From Geomonas anaerohicana (lineage in GTDB: Bacteria > Desulfobacterota > Desulfuromonadia > Geobacterales > Geobacteraceae): 64,000 bases of DNA. A program made the translations under genes and the position numbers. Below are positions 17,702-25,168 of the stretch, in pieces; the first letter of the stretch is position 1; every line of letters starts with the position of its first letter. Below the pieces are notes generated by a model. The model did no database searches and was not told the DNA's origin. It saw nothing but the letters and a program-made list of their open reading frames with translations. Location: assembly GCF_016458305.1 (NCBI RefSeq), contig NZ_JAEMHL010000008.1, positions 1 to 64,000 of the forward strand, in the 5' to 3' direction.

Positions 17702-18877
17702 TTAGTTACCGTTGGGGGCCGCCTTGAGCTGCGGCACGACGCCCACCTTGCCGCGGCCGCCGTTGTCGTAGATCCTGGGGCCGCTCTCGCCCCAGAAGTT
17801 GTTGGGGGCACGGAACTCCTCGGTCCCCGCGTTGTAGATGTCGTGCCCGCTGTTGCCGCTGATGATGTTGCCCCAGGCCACACCGGCGCCGTCGAAAACC
17901 AGCATCCCCTGCGTTCCGTTGCCGGTGATCAGGTTCCCCTCCACCCGCACCCGCGAGCCGGTCAGGGAAATGCCGTAATCGCTGTTGCGCGCGAGCTTCA
18001 TGCCGGAGATACTCCCCTCGCTCTCCAGCAGGGTCACCCCGCGCCCGTTGTCCAGCACCGCGCCGCCGGCGAACTTCACCCGGCAACTGTCACACGACAG
18101 CGCGGATCGGTTCATGGCGAGACTGCCGTCCTGCAGGTAGAGGGAGCTCTTCTGCCCCGAGATCCCGACCCGGTTGCCGATCAGGTTCAGGCTGCGCAGG
18201 GTCGCCTCGCTGTTGGCGAAGACCAGACCCGCATCGCAGTCCGATGCGCCCCCCGTTTCCATCTGCACCAGGGCATCCTGGAAACGCATCCCTACGGCGC
18301 AGCGCTCGACACGCACCCCTTTCAGCGTCAGGTTGGAGAAGAGCGCCTCCAGCCCGGTTTGGGCGCCGTCGATGCGGCAGTTCTCCATAACATTCTTCTT
18401 CTCGCTGCCAAGGAGCGTGATCCCCAGCCAGTCCCCCGCCGCCGACGCGGCGAAGCTGGAGGTAAAGCGGATCGGATCATCCTTGGTCCCGGTGGCGACA
18501 ATGCGCCCCTGCACCACCAGGGTCGGCGTTTGCCCCTCGCTCTTTTTGAAGCGCACCACCGTCCCCGGCTCCACGGTCAGCGTCGCCTGGGAGGCCACCG
18601 TCACCGCCCCCTGTACCAGCACCTCGCCGCGCCAGACGGTATCCTCCGCCAGCACCTGGTCCCCGTACGAGAGCTGCGGCTTGAACGGCACCTCGACCCG
18701 CTGGGGCGCCGCCGTAGCCGGCGCACCACTCTCCACCGCCGCCCCCTTGCTGGCGCCCGCCTCGGTGTTGGCAGCGACGACAAAAGGCTTCTCGACCGTA
18801 GCCTTGGCGAAGGTGGGAAGCAAAAGGGCCGCCAGAAGCGGCCCCGCGCAGATAAGGGCAAGGAATTGTTTTTTCAT
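17702..18877 (-). CDS. Exported right-handed beta-helix repeat protein
   Basis: 391 residues with a signal peptide (LALICAGPLLAALLLPTFAKA). Residues about 85-380 are parallel beta-helix repeats of the NosD/pectate-lyase-like type (TLTVEPGTVVRFKK, LVVQGRIVATGTKDDPIRFTS, NLITGNGTQGMLVFDG, NIISGNSGHDIYN), ending in NNFWGESGP. The mostly short-chain, N-rich ladder suggests a structural or polysaccharide-binding surface role; no lyase catalytic set is apparent. The start overlaps the stop of the upstream diguanylate cyclase gene by four bases, so the two are coupled. Confidence 0.75.
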   Translation of the reverse strand: MKKQFLALICAGPLLAALLLPTFAKATVEKPFVVAANTEAGASKGAAVESGAPATAAPQRVEVPFKPQLSYGDQVLAEDTVWRGEVLVQGAVTVASQATLTVEPGTVVRFKKSEGQTPTLVVQGRIVATGTKDDPIRFTSSFAASAAGDWLGITLLGSEKKNVMENCRIDGAQTGLEALFSNLTLKGVRVERCAVGMRFQDALVQMETGGASDCDAGLVFANSEATLRSLNLIGNRVGISGQKSSLYLQDGSLAMNRSALSCDSCRVKFAGGAVLDNGRGVTLLESEGSISGMKLARNSDYGISLTGSRVRVEGNLITGNGTQGMLVFDGAGVAWGNIISGNSGHDIYNAGTEEFRAPNNFWGESGPRIYDNGGRGKVGVVPQLKAAPNGN

Positions 18878-19944
18878 GTCACCGGGATCTCGAGGCCTTC
18901 CTGGTGGTACACCTTGTTCTTGCCGCAGCGCTTGGCCAGGTAGAGCAGGGAGTCCACGATGTTGAACAGCTCGTCCATCTTGTCGGCATTCTCGGGATAG
19001 CTCGCCACGCCGATACTCACGGTAACGCCGCGGTTGGTCCCTTCCACGAGCCTCGCGGCGGTGCCGCTTTGCACACTGTCGCGCAGGCGCTCCGCCGCCA
19101 GGATGGCCTTCTCCAGCCGCGTCTCCGGCAGGAGCACGATGAACTCCTCGCCGCCATAGCGGAAGGCGACGTCTACGCCGCGGATGGTCTGCAGGATCAG
19201 CTCTCCCATCAGTTCCAGGAGACGGTCGCCGGCGGCGTGCCCGTAGCTGTCGTTGTAGGACTTGAAGTCGTCCACGTCCATCATGATGATGGAAAAGGGT
19301 TTGTGGTAGCGCTTGGCGCGCGCCATCTCCTGCCGGAAGTACTGCTTGAAGTAGCGGTGGTTGTGCAGCCCGGTAAGCGCGTCCGTGATGGCCAAAAGCT
19401 TGGTCTGCTTGTGCAGCGTTGCGTTGTGGATCGCCATGGCGGCAAAGGAGGCCAGGATGGAAAGCATGTTCAGCTTCTCCCGGTCGAACTGCCTCGGAGC
19501 GAAATCGTCGAGGTAGAGGATCCCCACGATGCGCTCCTGGAAGATGAGCGGCACGCAGACCAGCGAGCGGATACCCTCGTTGAGCGCGATCGGGTTGTTG
19601 AAGAACGGGGTCTTTTCCGTGTCCTCTATATAGAAGATCTCGCCCGCCCGGAGCACCTGCTCGGTCAGCCCGCCGGCGGTCACCTCCCAGCGCTCCTTCT
19701 TCACGAAATCCGCCGTCAGTCCCGAGTGCGCATGCAGGCTCAGCTCGCGCTTGGCGTCGTAGTAGAGCGCAACGCTGCCGGCCGGCGTTTCGGCGAATCT
19801 CATGGCGGAGGTGAGGATGGCCTGCAGCACCGTGTCCAGGTCCAACGTAGACACCACCGCTTTGGCGACCTCGATCAGGTCCTTGAGCGCCTTGACCTGG
19901 GATTCAAGGGACTCTTTCTGGCTGTTGCAATCACACTGGGTCAT
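18874..19944 (-). CDS. GAF-GGDEF diguanylate cyclase
   Basis: 356 residues, cytoplasmic (no membrane segment). A short N-terminal coiled coil (ESLESQVKALKDLIEVAK) leads into a GAF sensor (about 25-185; SLVCVPLIFQERIVGILYLD) and a GGDEF domain (about 195-350). Active-site GGEEF is at about 263-267. RGVD sits five residues before it (254-257), which is the RxxD inhibitory I-site, so product feedback is expected. It makes c-di-GMP from two GTP. The ATG giving MTQCDCN is used because GGGAG precedes it; upstream in-frame codons lack similarity. Coupled to the beta-helix gene, suggesting control of a surface structure. Confidence 0.9.
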   Translation of the reverse strand: MTQCDCNSQKESLESQVKALKDLIEVAKAVVSTLDLDTVLQAILTSAMRFAETPAGSVALYYDAKRELSLHAHSGLTADFVKKERWEVTAGGLTEQVLRAGEIFYIEDTEKTPFFNNPIALNEGIRSLVCVPLIFQERIVGILYLDDFAPRQFDREKLNMLSILASFAAMAIHNATLHKQTKLLAITDALTGLHNHRYFKQYFRQEMARAKRYHKPFSIIMMDVDDFKSYNDSYGHAAGDRLLELMGELILQTIRGVDVAFRYGGEEFIVLLPETRLEKAILAAERLRDSVQSGTAARLVEGTNRGVTVSIGVASYPENADKMDELFNIVDSLLYLAKRCGKNKVYHQEGLEIPVT

Positions 19945-20073
19945 GAAGGCTCCCGGCAGGAAAATTAACCATACACCAATAGCACAGTGCCGGTCCGCTT
20001 GTAAATGGCCGAGCAGCGTAAACAACGGCAAATTCGATTTTTATGAGCGGCCGAAATTTTAATCTATTAACGC

Positions 20074-20103
20074 TTGACTTCGTCATACATCTTGTGGTTT
20101 ATT
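20074..20103 (+). promoter_or_regulatory. Predicted nrdJ promoter
   Basis: TTGACT (20074-20079) and TTTATT (20098-20103), 18 bases apart, about 75 bp before the start codon. The first NrdR-type box fills the spacer. Confidence 0.5.
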
Positions 20104-20128
20104 TCTGCCGCTCCACAAAATGTAGGGC
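20082..20128 (+). promoter_or_regulatory. Pair of NrdR-type operator boxes
   Basis: Box 1 (20082-20097, GTCATACATCTTGTGG) and box 2 (20113-20128, CCACAAAATGTAGGGC) each resemble the NrdR consensus acaCwAtATaTwGtgt; box 2 matches at about 12 of 16 positions. Their starts are exactly 31 bp apart, the three-helical-turn spacing known for NrdR operators, and they flank the -10 region. Confidence 0.6.
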
Positions 20129-20181
20129 CCCAAGCAAATGACATGGCTACATGTTGAATATCCCAAGGAGGACGAAAGGTT

Positions 20182-22416
20182 ATGAAGAAAACAGTCGAGA
20201 AGGGTCAGATCCCGGGTCTCACCAAGAACGCATTGACGGTGCTCGAGAAGCGCTATTTGAAGAGGGACCAGGCCGGGAAGCCCCTTGAGACTGCCTCCGA
20301 CATGTTCCGCCGCGTGGCGACCGCGATCGCGCAGGCCGACGCCGTGTTCGACAAGAAGGCGGACATCTCCGCGCTGTCGGACAAGTTCTACAACATGATG
20401 ACCAACTTCGAGTTCCTCCCCAACTCCCCGACCCTGATGAACGCCGGCCGCGAGCTGGGGCAGCTTTCCGCCTGCTTCGTGCTGCCGGTGGGCGACAGCA
20501 TGGAGGAAATCTTCGAATCCGTCAAGAACACCGCGCTGATTCACAAGTCCGGCGGCGGCACTGGCTTCTCCTTCTCGCGCCTGCGCCCGGCCAACGACGT
20601 GGTCATGTCCACCACCGGCATCTCCAGCGGCCCCCTCTCCTTCATGCGCGTCTTCGACATCGCCACCGAGACCATCAAGCAGGGAGGCACCCGCCGCGGC
20701 GCGAACATGGCGATCCTGCGTGTCGACCATCCCGACATCATGGACTTCATCATGTGCAAGAACGACCAGCGCCAGCTGAACAACTTCAACATCTCGGTCG
20801 GCATCACCGAGGAGTTCATGAAGGCGGTCGACGCGGACCGCGACTACACCATATTCAACCCGCGTGACAAGAAGCCGGCCGGCACGCTGAACGCGCGCAA
20901 GGTGTTCGCCCGCATCGTGAAGCAGGCCTGGGAGAACGGCGAGCCGGGCATCATCTTCCTGGACCGCCTGAACAAGGACAACCCGACCCCGCACATCGGC
21001 GAGATCGAGTCGACCAACCCCTGCGGCGAGCAGCCGCTTCTCCCGTACGAGTCCTGCAACCTGGGCTCCATCAACCTGGGAAAGATGGTGGTCCACGGCA
21101 AGGTAGACTGGGACAAGCTGAAAGAGACCGTGCGCACCTCCGTGCACTTTTTGGACAACGTCATCGAGGTGAACAACTACCCGCTGCCGCAGATCGACGA
21201 GATGACCCGCTCCAACCGCAAGATCGGCCTGGGCGTCATGGGCTGGGCGGACATGCTGATCATGCTCGGCATCCCCTACGGCTCCGAGGAGTCCGTGGAA
21301 CTGGGCGAGAAGGTGATGCAGTTCATCAACGAGGAAGGCAAGATCGCCTCCCGCGAGCTTGCCAAGTCCCGCGGCGCCTTCCCCAACTTCAAGGGTAGCA
21401 TCTACGACGTCCCGGGCGCCGATCCGATCAGGAACGCGACGGTCACCACCATCGCCCCGACCGGCACCATCTCCATCATCGCCAACGCCTCCTCCGGCGT
21501 CGAGCCGCTCTTCGCGGTCAGCTTCGTGCGCCAGGTCATGGACAAGAACATCCTGGTCGAAGTGAACCCGCTCTTCGAGAAGATCGCCAAGGAGCAGGGC
21601 TTCTACAGCGAGGAGCTGATGCAGCGCATCGCCGAGCACGGCACCGTGCACGACATCAGCGCCATCCCCGAGGACGTGCGCGACGTGTTCGTCACCGCCC
21701 ACGACATCACCCCGGAAGAGCACATCACCATGCAGGCCGCCTTCCAGCGTCACACCGACAACGCCGTCTCCAAGACCGTGAACTTCCCGCAGGAAGCCAC
21801 CATCGAGGACGTCGAGGAAGTCTACCGTCTGGCCTACCAGATGAACTGCAAGGGGGTCACCATCTACCGTGACGGCTCCCGCGACGAGCAGGTACTCTCC
21901 GTCGGCAAGAAGGAAGAGCCCAAGGCCGCCGTGCCCCTCACCCTCGAGGAGAAGCGCAGCATCAAGCGCGAGCGTCCCAAGGCGCTCAAAGGGTGGACCT
22001 ACCAGATGCAGACCGGTTGCGGGCCGCTGTACATCACCATCAACGAAGACGCCAGCGGGCTCTTCGAAGTCTTCACCACCATGGGCAAGGCCGGCGGCTG
22101 CGCCGCGAGCCAGTCCGAGGCGATCGGCCGCATGGTGTCTCTCGCCTGGAGAAGCGGTGTGCAGGCACGCCAGGTCGTGAAGCAGCTGCTGGGCATTTCC
22201 TGCCACAGCCCGAGCGGTTTCGGCGACAACAAGGTCCTCTCCTGCGCCGACGCCGTCGCCAAGGCGATCCAATCGCACCTGGCGCTGACCGGCCACGCCG
22301 AAGTCATCGAGGCGCCGAGCTTCGAGAGAGGCGCCTGCCCCGAGTGTGGTGGTGTCGTCGAGCATGAAGGCGGCTGCGCAGTATGCCGCGTCTGCGGCTA
22401 CTCCGAGTGCGCGTAG
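20182..22416 (+). CDS. nrdJ: Adenosylcobalamin-dependent (class II) ribonucleotide reductase
   Basis: 744 residues. It reduces ribonucleotides to deoxyribonucleotides with a B12-generated thiyl radical, independent of oxygen. Markers are KSGGGTGFSFSRLRP (about 122), GGTRRGANMAIL (about 168), the active-site NPCGEQPLLPYESCNLG (about 279), APTGTISIIANASSG (about 426), and a C-terminal zinc-ribbon-like tail CPEC...CRVCGYSEC that probably carries the reducing thiols. An AAGGAGG lies 11 bases before the ATG. It stands alone with its own promoter, NrdR-type boxes and terminator. Length is normal for the compact NrdJ family. Confidence 0.95.
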   Translation: MKKTVEKGQIPGLTKNALTVLEKRYLKRDQAGKPLETASDMFRRVATAIAQADAVFDKKADISALSDKFYNMMTNFEFLPNSPTLMNAGRELGQLSACFVLPVGDSMEEIFESVKNTALIHKSGGGTGFSFSRLRPANDVVMSTTGISSGPLSFMRVFDIATETIKQGGTRRGANMAILRVDHPDIMDFIMCKNDQRQLNNFNISVGITEEFMKAVDADRDYTIFNPRDKKPAGTLNARKVFARIVKQAWENGEPGIIFLDRLNKDNPTPHIGEIESTNPCGEQPLLPYESCNLGSINLGKMVVHGKVDWDKLKETVRTSVHFLDNVIEVNNYPLPQIDEMTRSNRKIGLGVMGWADMLIMLGIPYGSEESVELGEKVMQFINEEGKIASRELAKSRGAFPNFKGSIYDVPGADPIRNATVTTIAPTGTISIIANASSGVEPLFAVSFVRQVMDKNILVEVNPLFEKIAKEQGFYSEELMQRIAEHGTVHDISAIPEDVRDVFVTAHDITPEEHITMQAAFQRHTDNAVSKTVNFPQEATIEDVEEVYRLAYQMNCKGVTIYRDGSRDEQVLSVGKKEEPKAAVPLTLEEKRSIKRERPKALKGWTYQMQTGCGPLYITINEDASGLFEVFTTMGKAGGCAASQSEAIGRMVSLAWRSGVQARQVVKQLLGISCHSPSGFGDNKVLSCADAVAKAIQSHLALTGHAEVIEAPSFERGACPECGGVVEHEGGCAVCRVCGYSECA

Positions 22417-22494
22417 CGAGGTAGTTTTACGCTGCTGTTGCGCAGGGTCTGAGAAAGAGAACCGAGCAAAGAGTAGATAAGAAGTAGAAGTACC

Positions 22495-22526
22495 AAGGGG
22501 GATCCGATTTGCGGATCCCCCTTTTT
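22495..22526 (+). terminator. nrdJ terminator
   Basis: Perfect stem GGGGGATCC / GGATCCCCC with a 7-base loop followed by TTTTT, about 80 bp after the nrdJ stop. Confidence 0.9.
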
Positions 22527-22550
22527 ACGTGCATCGCACCGGCCGTCCCC

Positions 22551-22594
22551 CCCTCTCCCTCCGGGAGAGGGTGCCCGAAGGGCGGGTGAGCGAG
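22551..22594. repeat. REP-like palindrome
   Basis: CCCTCTCCCTCCGGGAGAGGG palindrome followed by GCCCGAAGGGCGGGTGAG. A related sequence occurs at 47505-47620, so it belongs to a dispersed family. Confidence 0.6.
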
Positions 22595-22757
22595 CTTCAA
22601 TCGAGGTGATAGTCTGCACCAGCTTCAGCCTTCGGTCAAAGAACTGGAAAAACCGCGAGAAACCTGCTATCACTTTTCAGCAGCTTACATGCATATAGTA
22701 CATGCCCGGAACCGGCACTACCTGAATCAAAGGATTTACGAAAATGGAGGTTGTGCG

Positions 22758-23174
22758 TTGATCGATTACGACAAATTCAACAGATCGCTCAAGCATCTTG
22801 AGCTGCAGTTTGCAAACTACAGCAGCTCTCGTGAACGCGACCTTCCCGAACTCGACAGGGAAGCATTGGCCGAGTCGGTCGTTCATCGCTTTGAGACCTG
22901 CTACGACTGCCTTTGGAAGATCCTCAAGCGCTACCTGATGGAAGAACTTGGTATCCCCGACGTCCCGAACAGTCCCAAACCGATCTTTCGTCTCGGCTTT
23001 GAAAATAAGCTCTTCCCTTCAGTGGAACGCTGGCTTGGATACGCCCAAGCCCGTGTCGACACCTCCCACGACTACAGCGGCGAAAAGGCGGAGGAATGCC
23101 TGAAGCTGATGGGAGATTTTATCGACGATGCCATCGATCTTTACCAGACCATGACCGGTGCAAGGTGGGCGTAG
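22758..23174 (+). CDS. HEPN-type nucleotidyltransferase substrate-binding protein
   Basis: 138 residues of the HI0074 family (all-helical HEPN fold), partner of MNT nucleotidyltransferases. The diagnostic stretch is ESVVHRFETCYDCLWKILK with the following RYLMEELGI. The TTG at 22758 is chosen because GGAGG sits 7 bases upstream; the longer frame lacks a ribosome site. Its stop overlaps the start of the nucleotidyltransferase by one base. In this family the HEPN protein is the toxin or substrate, and the partner modifies or neutralises it. It is not the DUF86/HepT subfamily by eye. Confidence 0.8.
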   Translation: MIDYDKFNRSLKHLELQFANYSSSRERDLPELDREALAESVVHRFETCYDCLWKILKRYLMEELGIPDVPNSPKPIFRLGFENKLFPSVERWLGYAQARVDTSHDYSGEKAEECLKLMGDFIDDAIDLYQTMTGARWA

Positions 23175-23494
23175 TGGATTCCATTGATCTTACCACTGAC
23201 CAGCTGAAATCACTTTTGTCTCTGCTGATCAGCTACATTCCCGACACCGAAGTGTGGACCTACGGCTCCCGGATCAAAGGTACCTCCCGCCCCTCTTCGG
23301 ACCTGGACCTGGTGGTCTTCGCCGAGCGCGAGCAGCGCGAACGGCTGGCCGCGCTGAAAGAGGCCCTTGAGGAAAGTGATTTACCCTTCCGTGTCGACGT
23401 TATGGTATGGGATGAAGTACCGGACAGCTTCCGTAAAAACATCTTGGAACATTATGTGGTGCTGATAGAAAAACACCCCCCACACACAAAATAG
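23174..23494 (+). CDS. MNT-type minimal nucleotidyltransferase (antitoxin)
   Basis: 106 residues. The GSRIKGTSRPSSDLDLVVF stretch provides the GSxxxG and DxD metal and nucleotide motifs of minimal nucleotidyltransferases (HI0073/MntA group), and DVMVWDEVP supplies the third acidic residue. The GTG at 23174 overlaps the HEPN stop (TAGTG). Known pairs of this kind act as type VII toxin-antitoxin systems in which the MNT enzyme AMPylates the HEPN partner; applying that here is inference from the family. Confidence 0.8.
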   Translation: MDSIDLTTDQLKSLLSLLISYIPDTEVWTYGSRIKGTSRPSSDLDLVVFAEREQRERLAALKEALEESDLPFRVDVMVWDEVPDSFRKNILEHYVVLIEKHPPHTK

Positions 23495-23505
23495 CCCCTC
23501 CGCTT

Positions 23506-24279
23506 TTACCTTTTCCTCCCCGCATACACGGCGATCGGGACGGTGTACATGATCTTGCCGGCTTCCTTGCGGGCGTTGACGCCTAAGCTGTCGACGCCGA
23601 CGTCGGCAGTCACCATTTCCCGGATCACCTGGTCGTCCCCCGGTTTGGGAAAGGACGCGCGTATCTGTGTCTCCAACTCGATGTCCACACCGTAGGCACT
23701 CCGCCGGCAGTCGACCAGGCCGGCACGCTGGAACAGTTCCTCAAACTCCTCTTCAGTCAAGGCATGGGTGTGCGAGGGGTCGCGGATCAGCTCCAAATGG
23801 TCATAGGCGGCGGACTTTGCCGAGGGCATGGCGACGTCGGCCACCAGTACCGTGCCGCCCGGCCGGCAGACGCGGATCATTTCAGCGAGCGCTGCCCGTG
23901 GATCCAGCAGATGGTGGAAACTGTAGCGGGTGAGAACAAGGGAGAACGTGTTGTCCGGGTAAGCCAGCGGGACGGCGTTGCCGACGTCCCAGGAGAGATT
24001 GGCCAACCGCTGCTCACCCTGGCGCTGCCGCGCCTGCTCGATCATGGCCGGCGTGATGTCGACTCCCGTCACATGCCGTGCATGCCTGGCGAACTCGCAG
24101 GCAACCATCCCCGGACCACAGGCGACATCGAGCACTTCGTCGCTCTTGCCGACTCCCGACACCTCCAACAGGACCTGCATGGCATCGTGATGCCCCGGCA
24201 CCTGCGTGAACGGTACCGCCTGCTGTGAGAACTGCTCTATGATCTTCTCCCGGTGCACCTGCTCTTTGTCGTCGGCCAT
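23506..24279 (-). CDS. Class I SAM-dependent methyltransferase
   Basis: 257 residues, UbiE/COQ5-like fold: motif I VLDVACGPGMVACEFARH (about 51-68), VTGVDITPAMIEQAR, DVGNAVPLAYPDNTFSLVL and FHHLLDPRAALAEMIRVCRPGG. The ATG at 24279 is preceded by GGAGGA and gives MADDKEQVH; upstream codons are dropped. The substrate cannot be read from sequence. It is divergent from an AraC-family regulator 70 bp away, which may control it. Confidence 0.85.
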   Translation of the reverse strand: MADDKEQVHREKIIEQFSQQAVPFTQVPGHHDAMQVLLEVSGVGKSDEVLDVACGPGMVACEFARHARHVTGVDITPAMIEQARQRQGEQRLANLSWDVGNAVPLAYPDNTFSLVLTRYSFHHLLDPRAALAEMIRVCRPGGTVLVADVAMPSAKSAAYDHLELIRDPSHTHALTEEEFEELFQRAGLVDCRRSAYGVDIELETQIRASFPKPGDDQVIREMVTADVGVDSLGVNARKEAGKIMYTVPIAVYAGRKR

Positions 24280-24349
24280 GCTCTCCTCCTTTGCAAATGA
24301 TGATGACAATACCTTGCCATCGCCACGGCTGTCTTGCTATAAACAGCCA

Positions 24350-25153
24350 ATGAGTGTCGCGAAACTGCCAAAACTGACGCCGATAGAAATCGGCTGGAGA
24401 AGTGACCCGCATTTGCCGGTAATCCCCCTGGCCATGGAGGTGAGACAGGCCGGCTGCGCCGCGCCCCATGCCCATCCGCGCGGCCAGCTCATCTACGCCA
24501 GCCGAGGCGTGATGCGGGTGGTGAGCGGTACAGAGGTGCTCGTGGTCCCTCCGTCGCAGGCAGTATGGGTGCCGCCCGACGTGGAGCACGAGGTCTATTT
24601 TCCCGGGGAAGTGTCGCTGAGGAATCTGTTCCTGGAGAGGGGCGTATCCGGCAGGTTGCCCGATCAGTGCACCATCCTGAAGGTTTCCCCCCTGTTGCGG
24701 GAGTTGATCCTCAAGGCGGTAACCATCGGCGAGAGCTATCTCCCCGAAAGCGCGGGGTACCGGCTCATGACGGTGCTGATCGACGAGTTATGCCAGGCCG
24801 AGCCGACCGAGCTGCGGCTCCCGATGGGGCATGATGAGCGCCTGCAACGGGCCATCGAGAAGATGGTAGCGGACCCCGGCGCGGTCGAAACGATCGAGGC
24901 GCTGGCGTCGGTCGCCTGCACCACTCCCCGCACCCTGGCCAGGCTCTTCGTCCGCGAAACCGGCCTCACCTTCGGCGCATGGAAAAAAAGGCTGATCCTG
25001 CAGGAGGCGATAGAGCGGCTGGCAAGCGGGCAAAACGTGACCACGGTCGCCTTCGATCTCGGTTACCAAAGCCTCAGCGCCTTCATCGAAATGTTCCGTC
25101 AATCCCTGGGGGCATCCCCCGGGCAATACCTCAAGGACACCCCACCGATGTAA
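24350..25153 (+). CDS. AraC-family transcriptional regulator
   Basis: 267 residues. The N-terminal cupin sensor (HAHPRGQLIYASRGVMRVV ... VPPDVEHEVYFPG, about 40-90) is followed by a C-terminal double helix-turn-helix: ASVACTTPRTLARLFVRETG, then VAFDLGYQSLSAFIEMFRQ, the AraC signature. The ATG at 24350 begins the conserved part. It is transcribed away from the methyltransferase gene and is a likely regulator of it. The ligand is unknown. Confidence 0.9.
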   Translation: MSVAKLPKLTPIEIGWRSDPHLPVIPLAMEVRQAGCAAPHAHPRGQLIYASRGVMRVVSGTEVLVVPPSQAVWVPPDVEHEVYFPGEVSLRNLFLERGVSGRLPDQCTILKVSPLLRELILKAVTIGESYLPESAGYRLMTVLIDELCQAEPTELRLPMGHDERLQRAIEKMVADPGAVETIEALASVACTTPRTLARLFVRETGLTFGAWKKRLILQEAIERLASGQNVTTVAFDLGYQSLSAFIEMFRQSLGASPGQYLKDTPPM

Positions 25154-25168
25154 AGCAGACACACCCCA

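Noticed and set aside
20032-20181. Cobalamin riboswitch upstream of the B12-dependent reductase
   Set aside because: No B12-box-like or conserved aptamer sequence is present in the 150-bp leader; the paired NrdR-type boxes explain the region better.
20083-22365. Long minus-strand frame opposite nrdJ
   Set aside because: Shadow of GC-rich nrdJ codons; nrdJ has complete family motifs, promoter and terminator.
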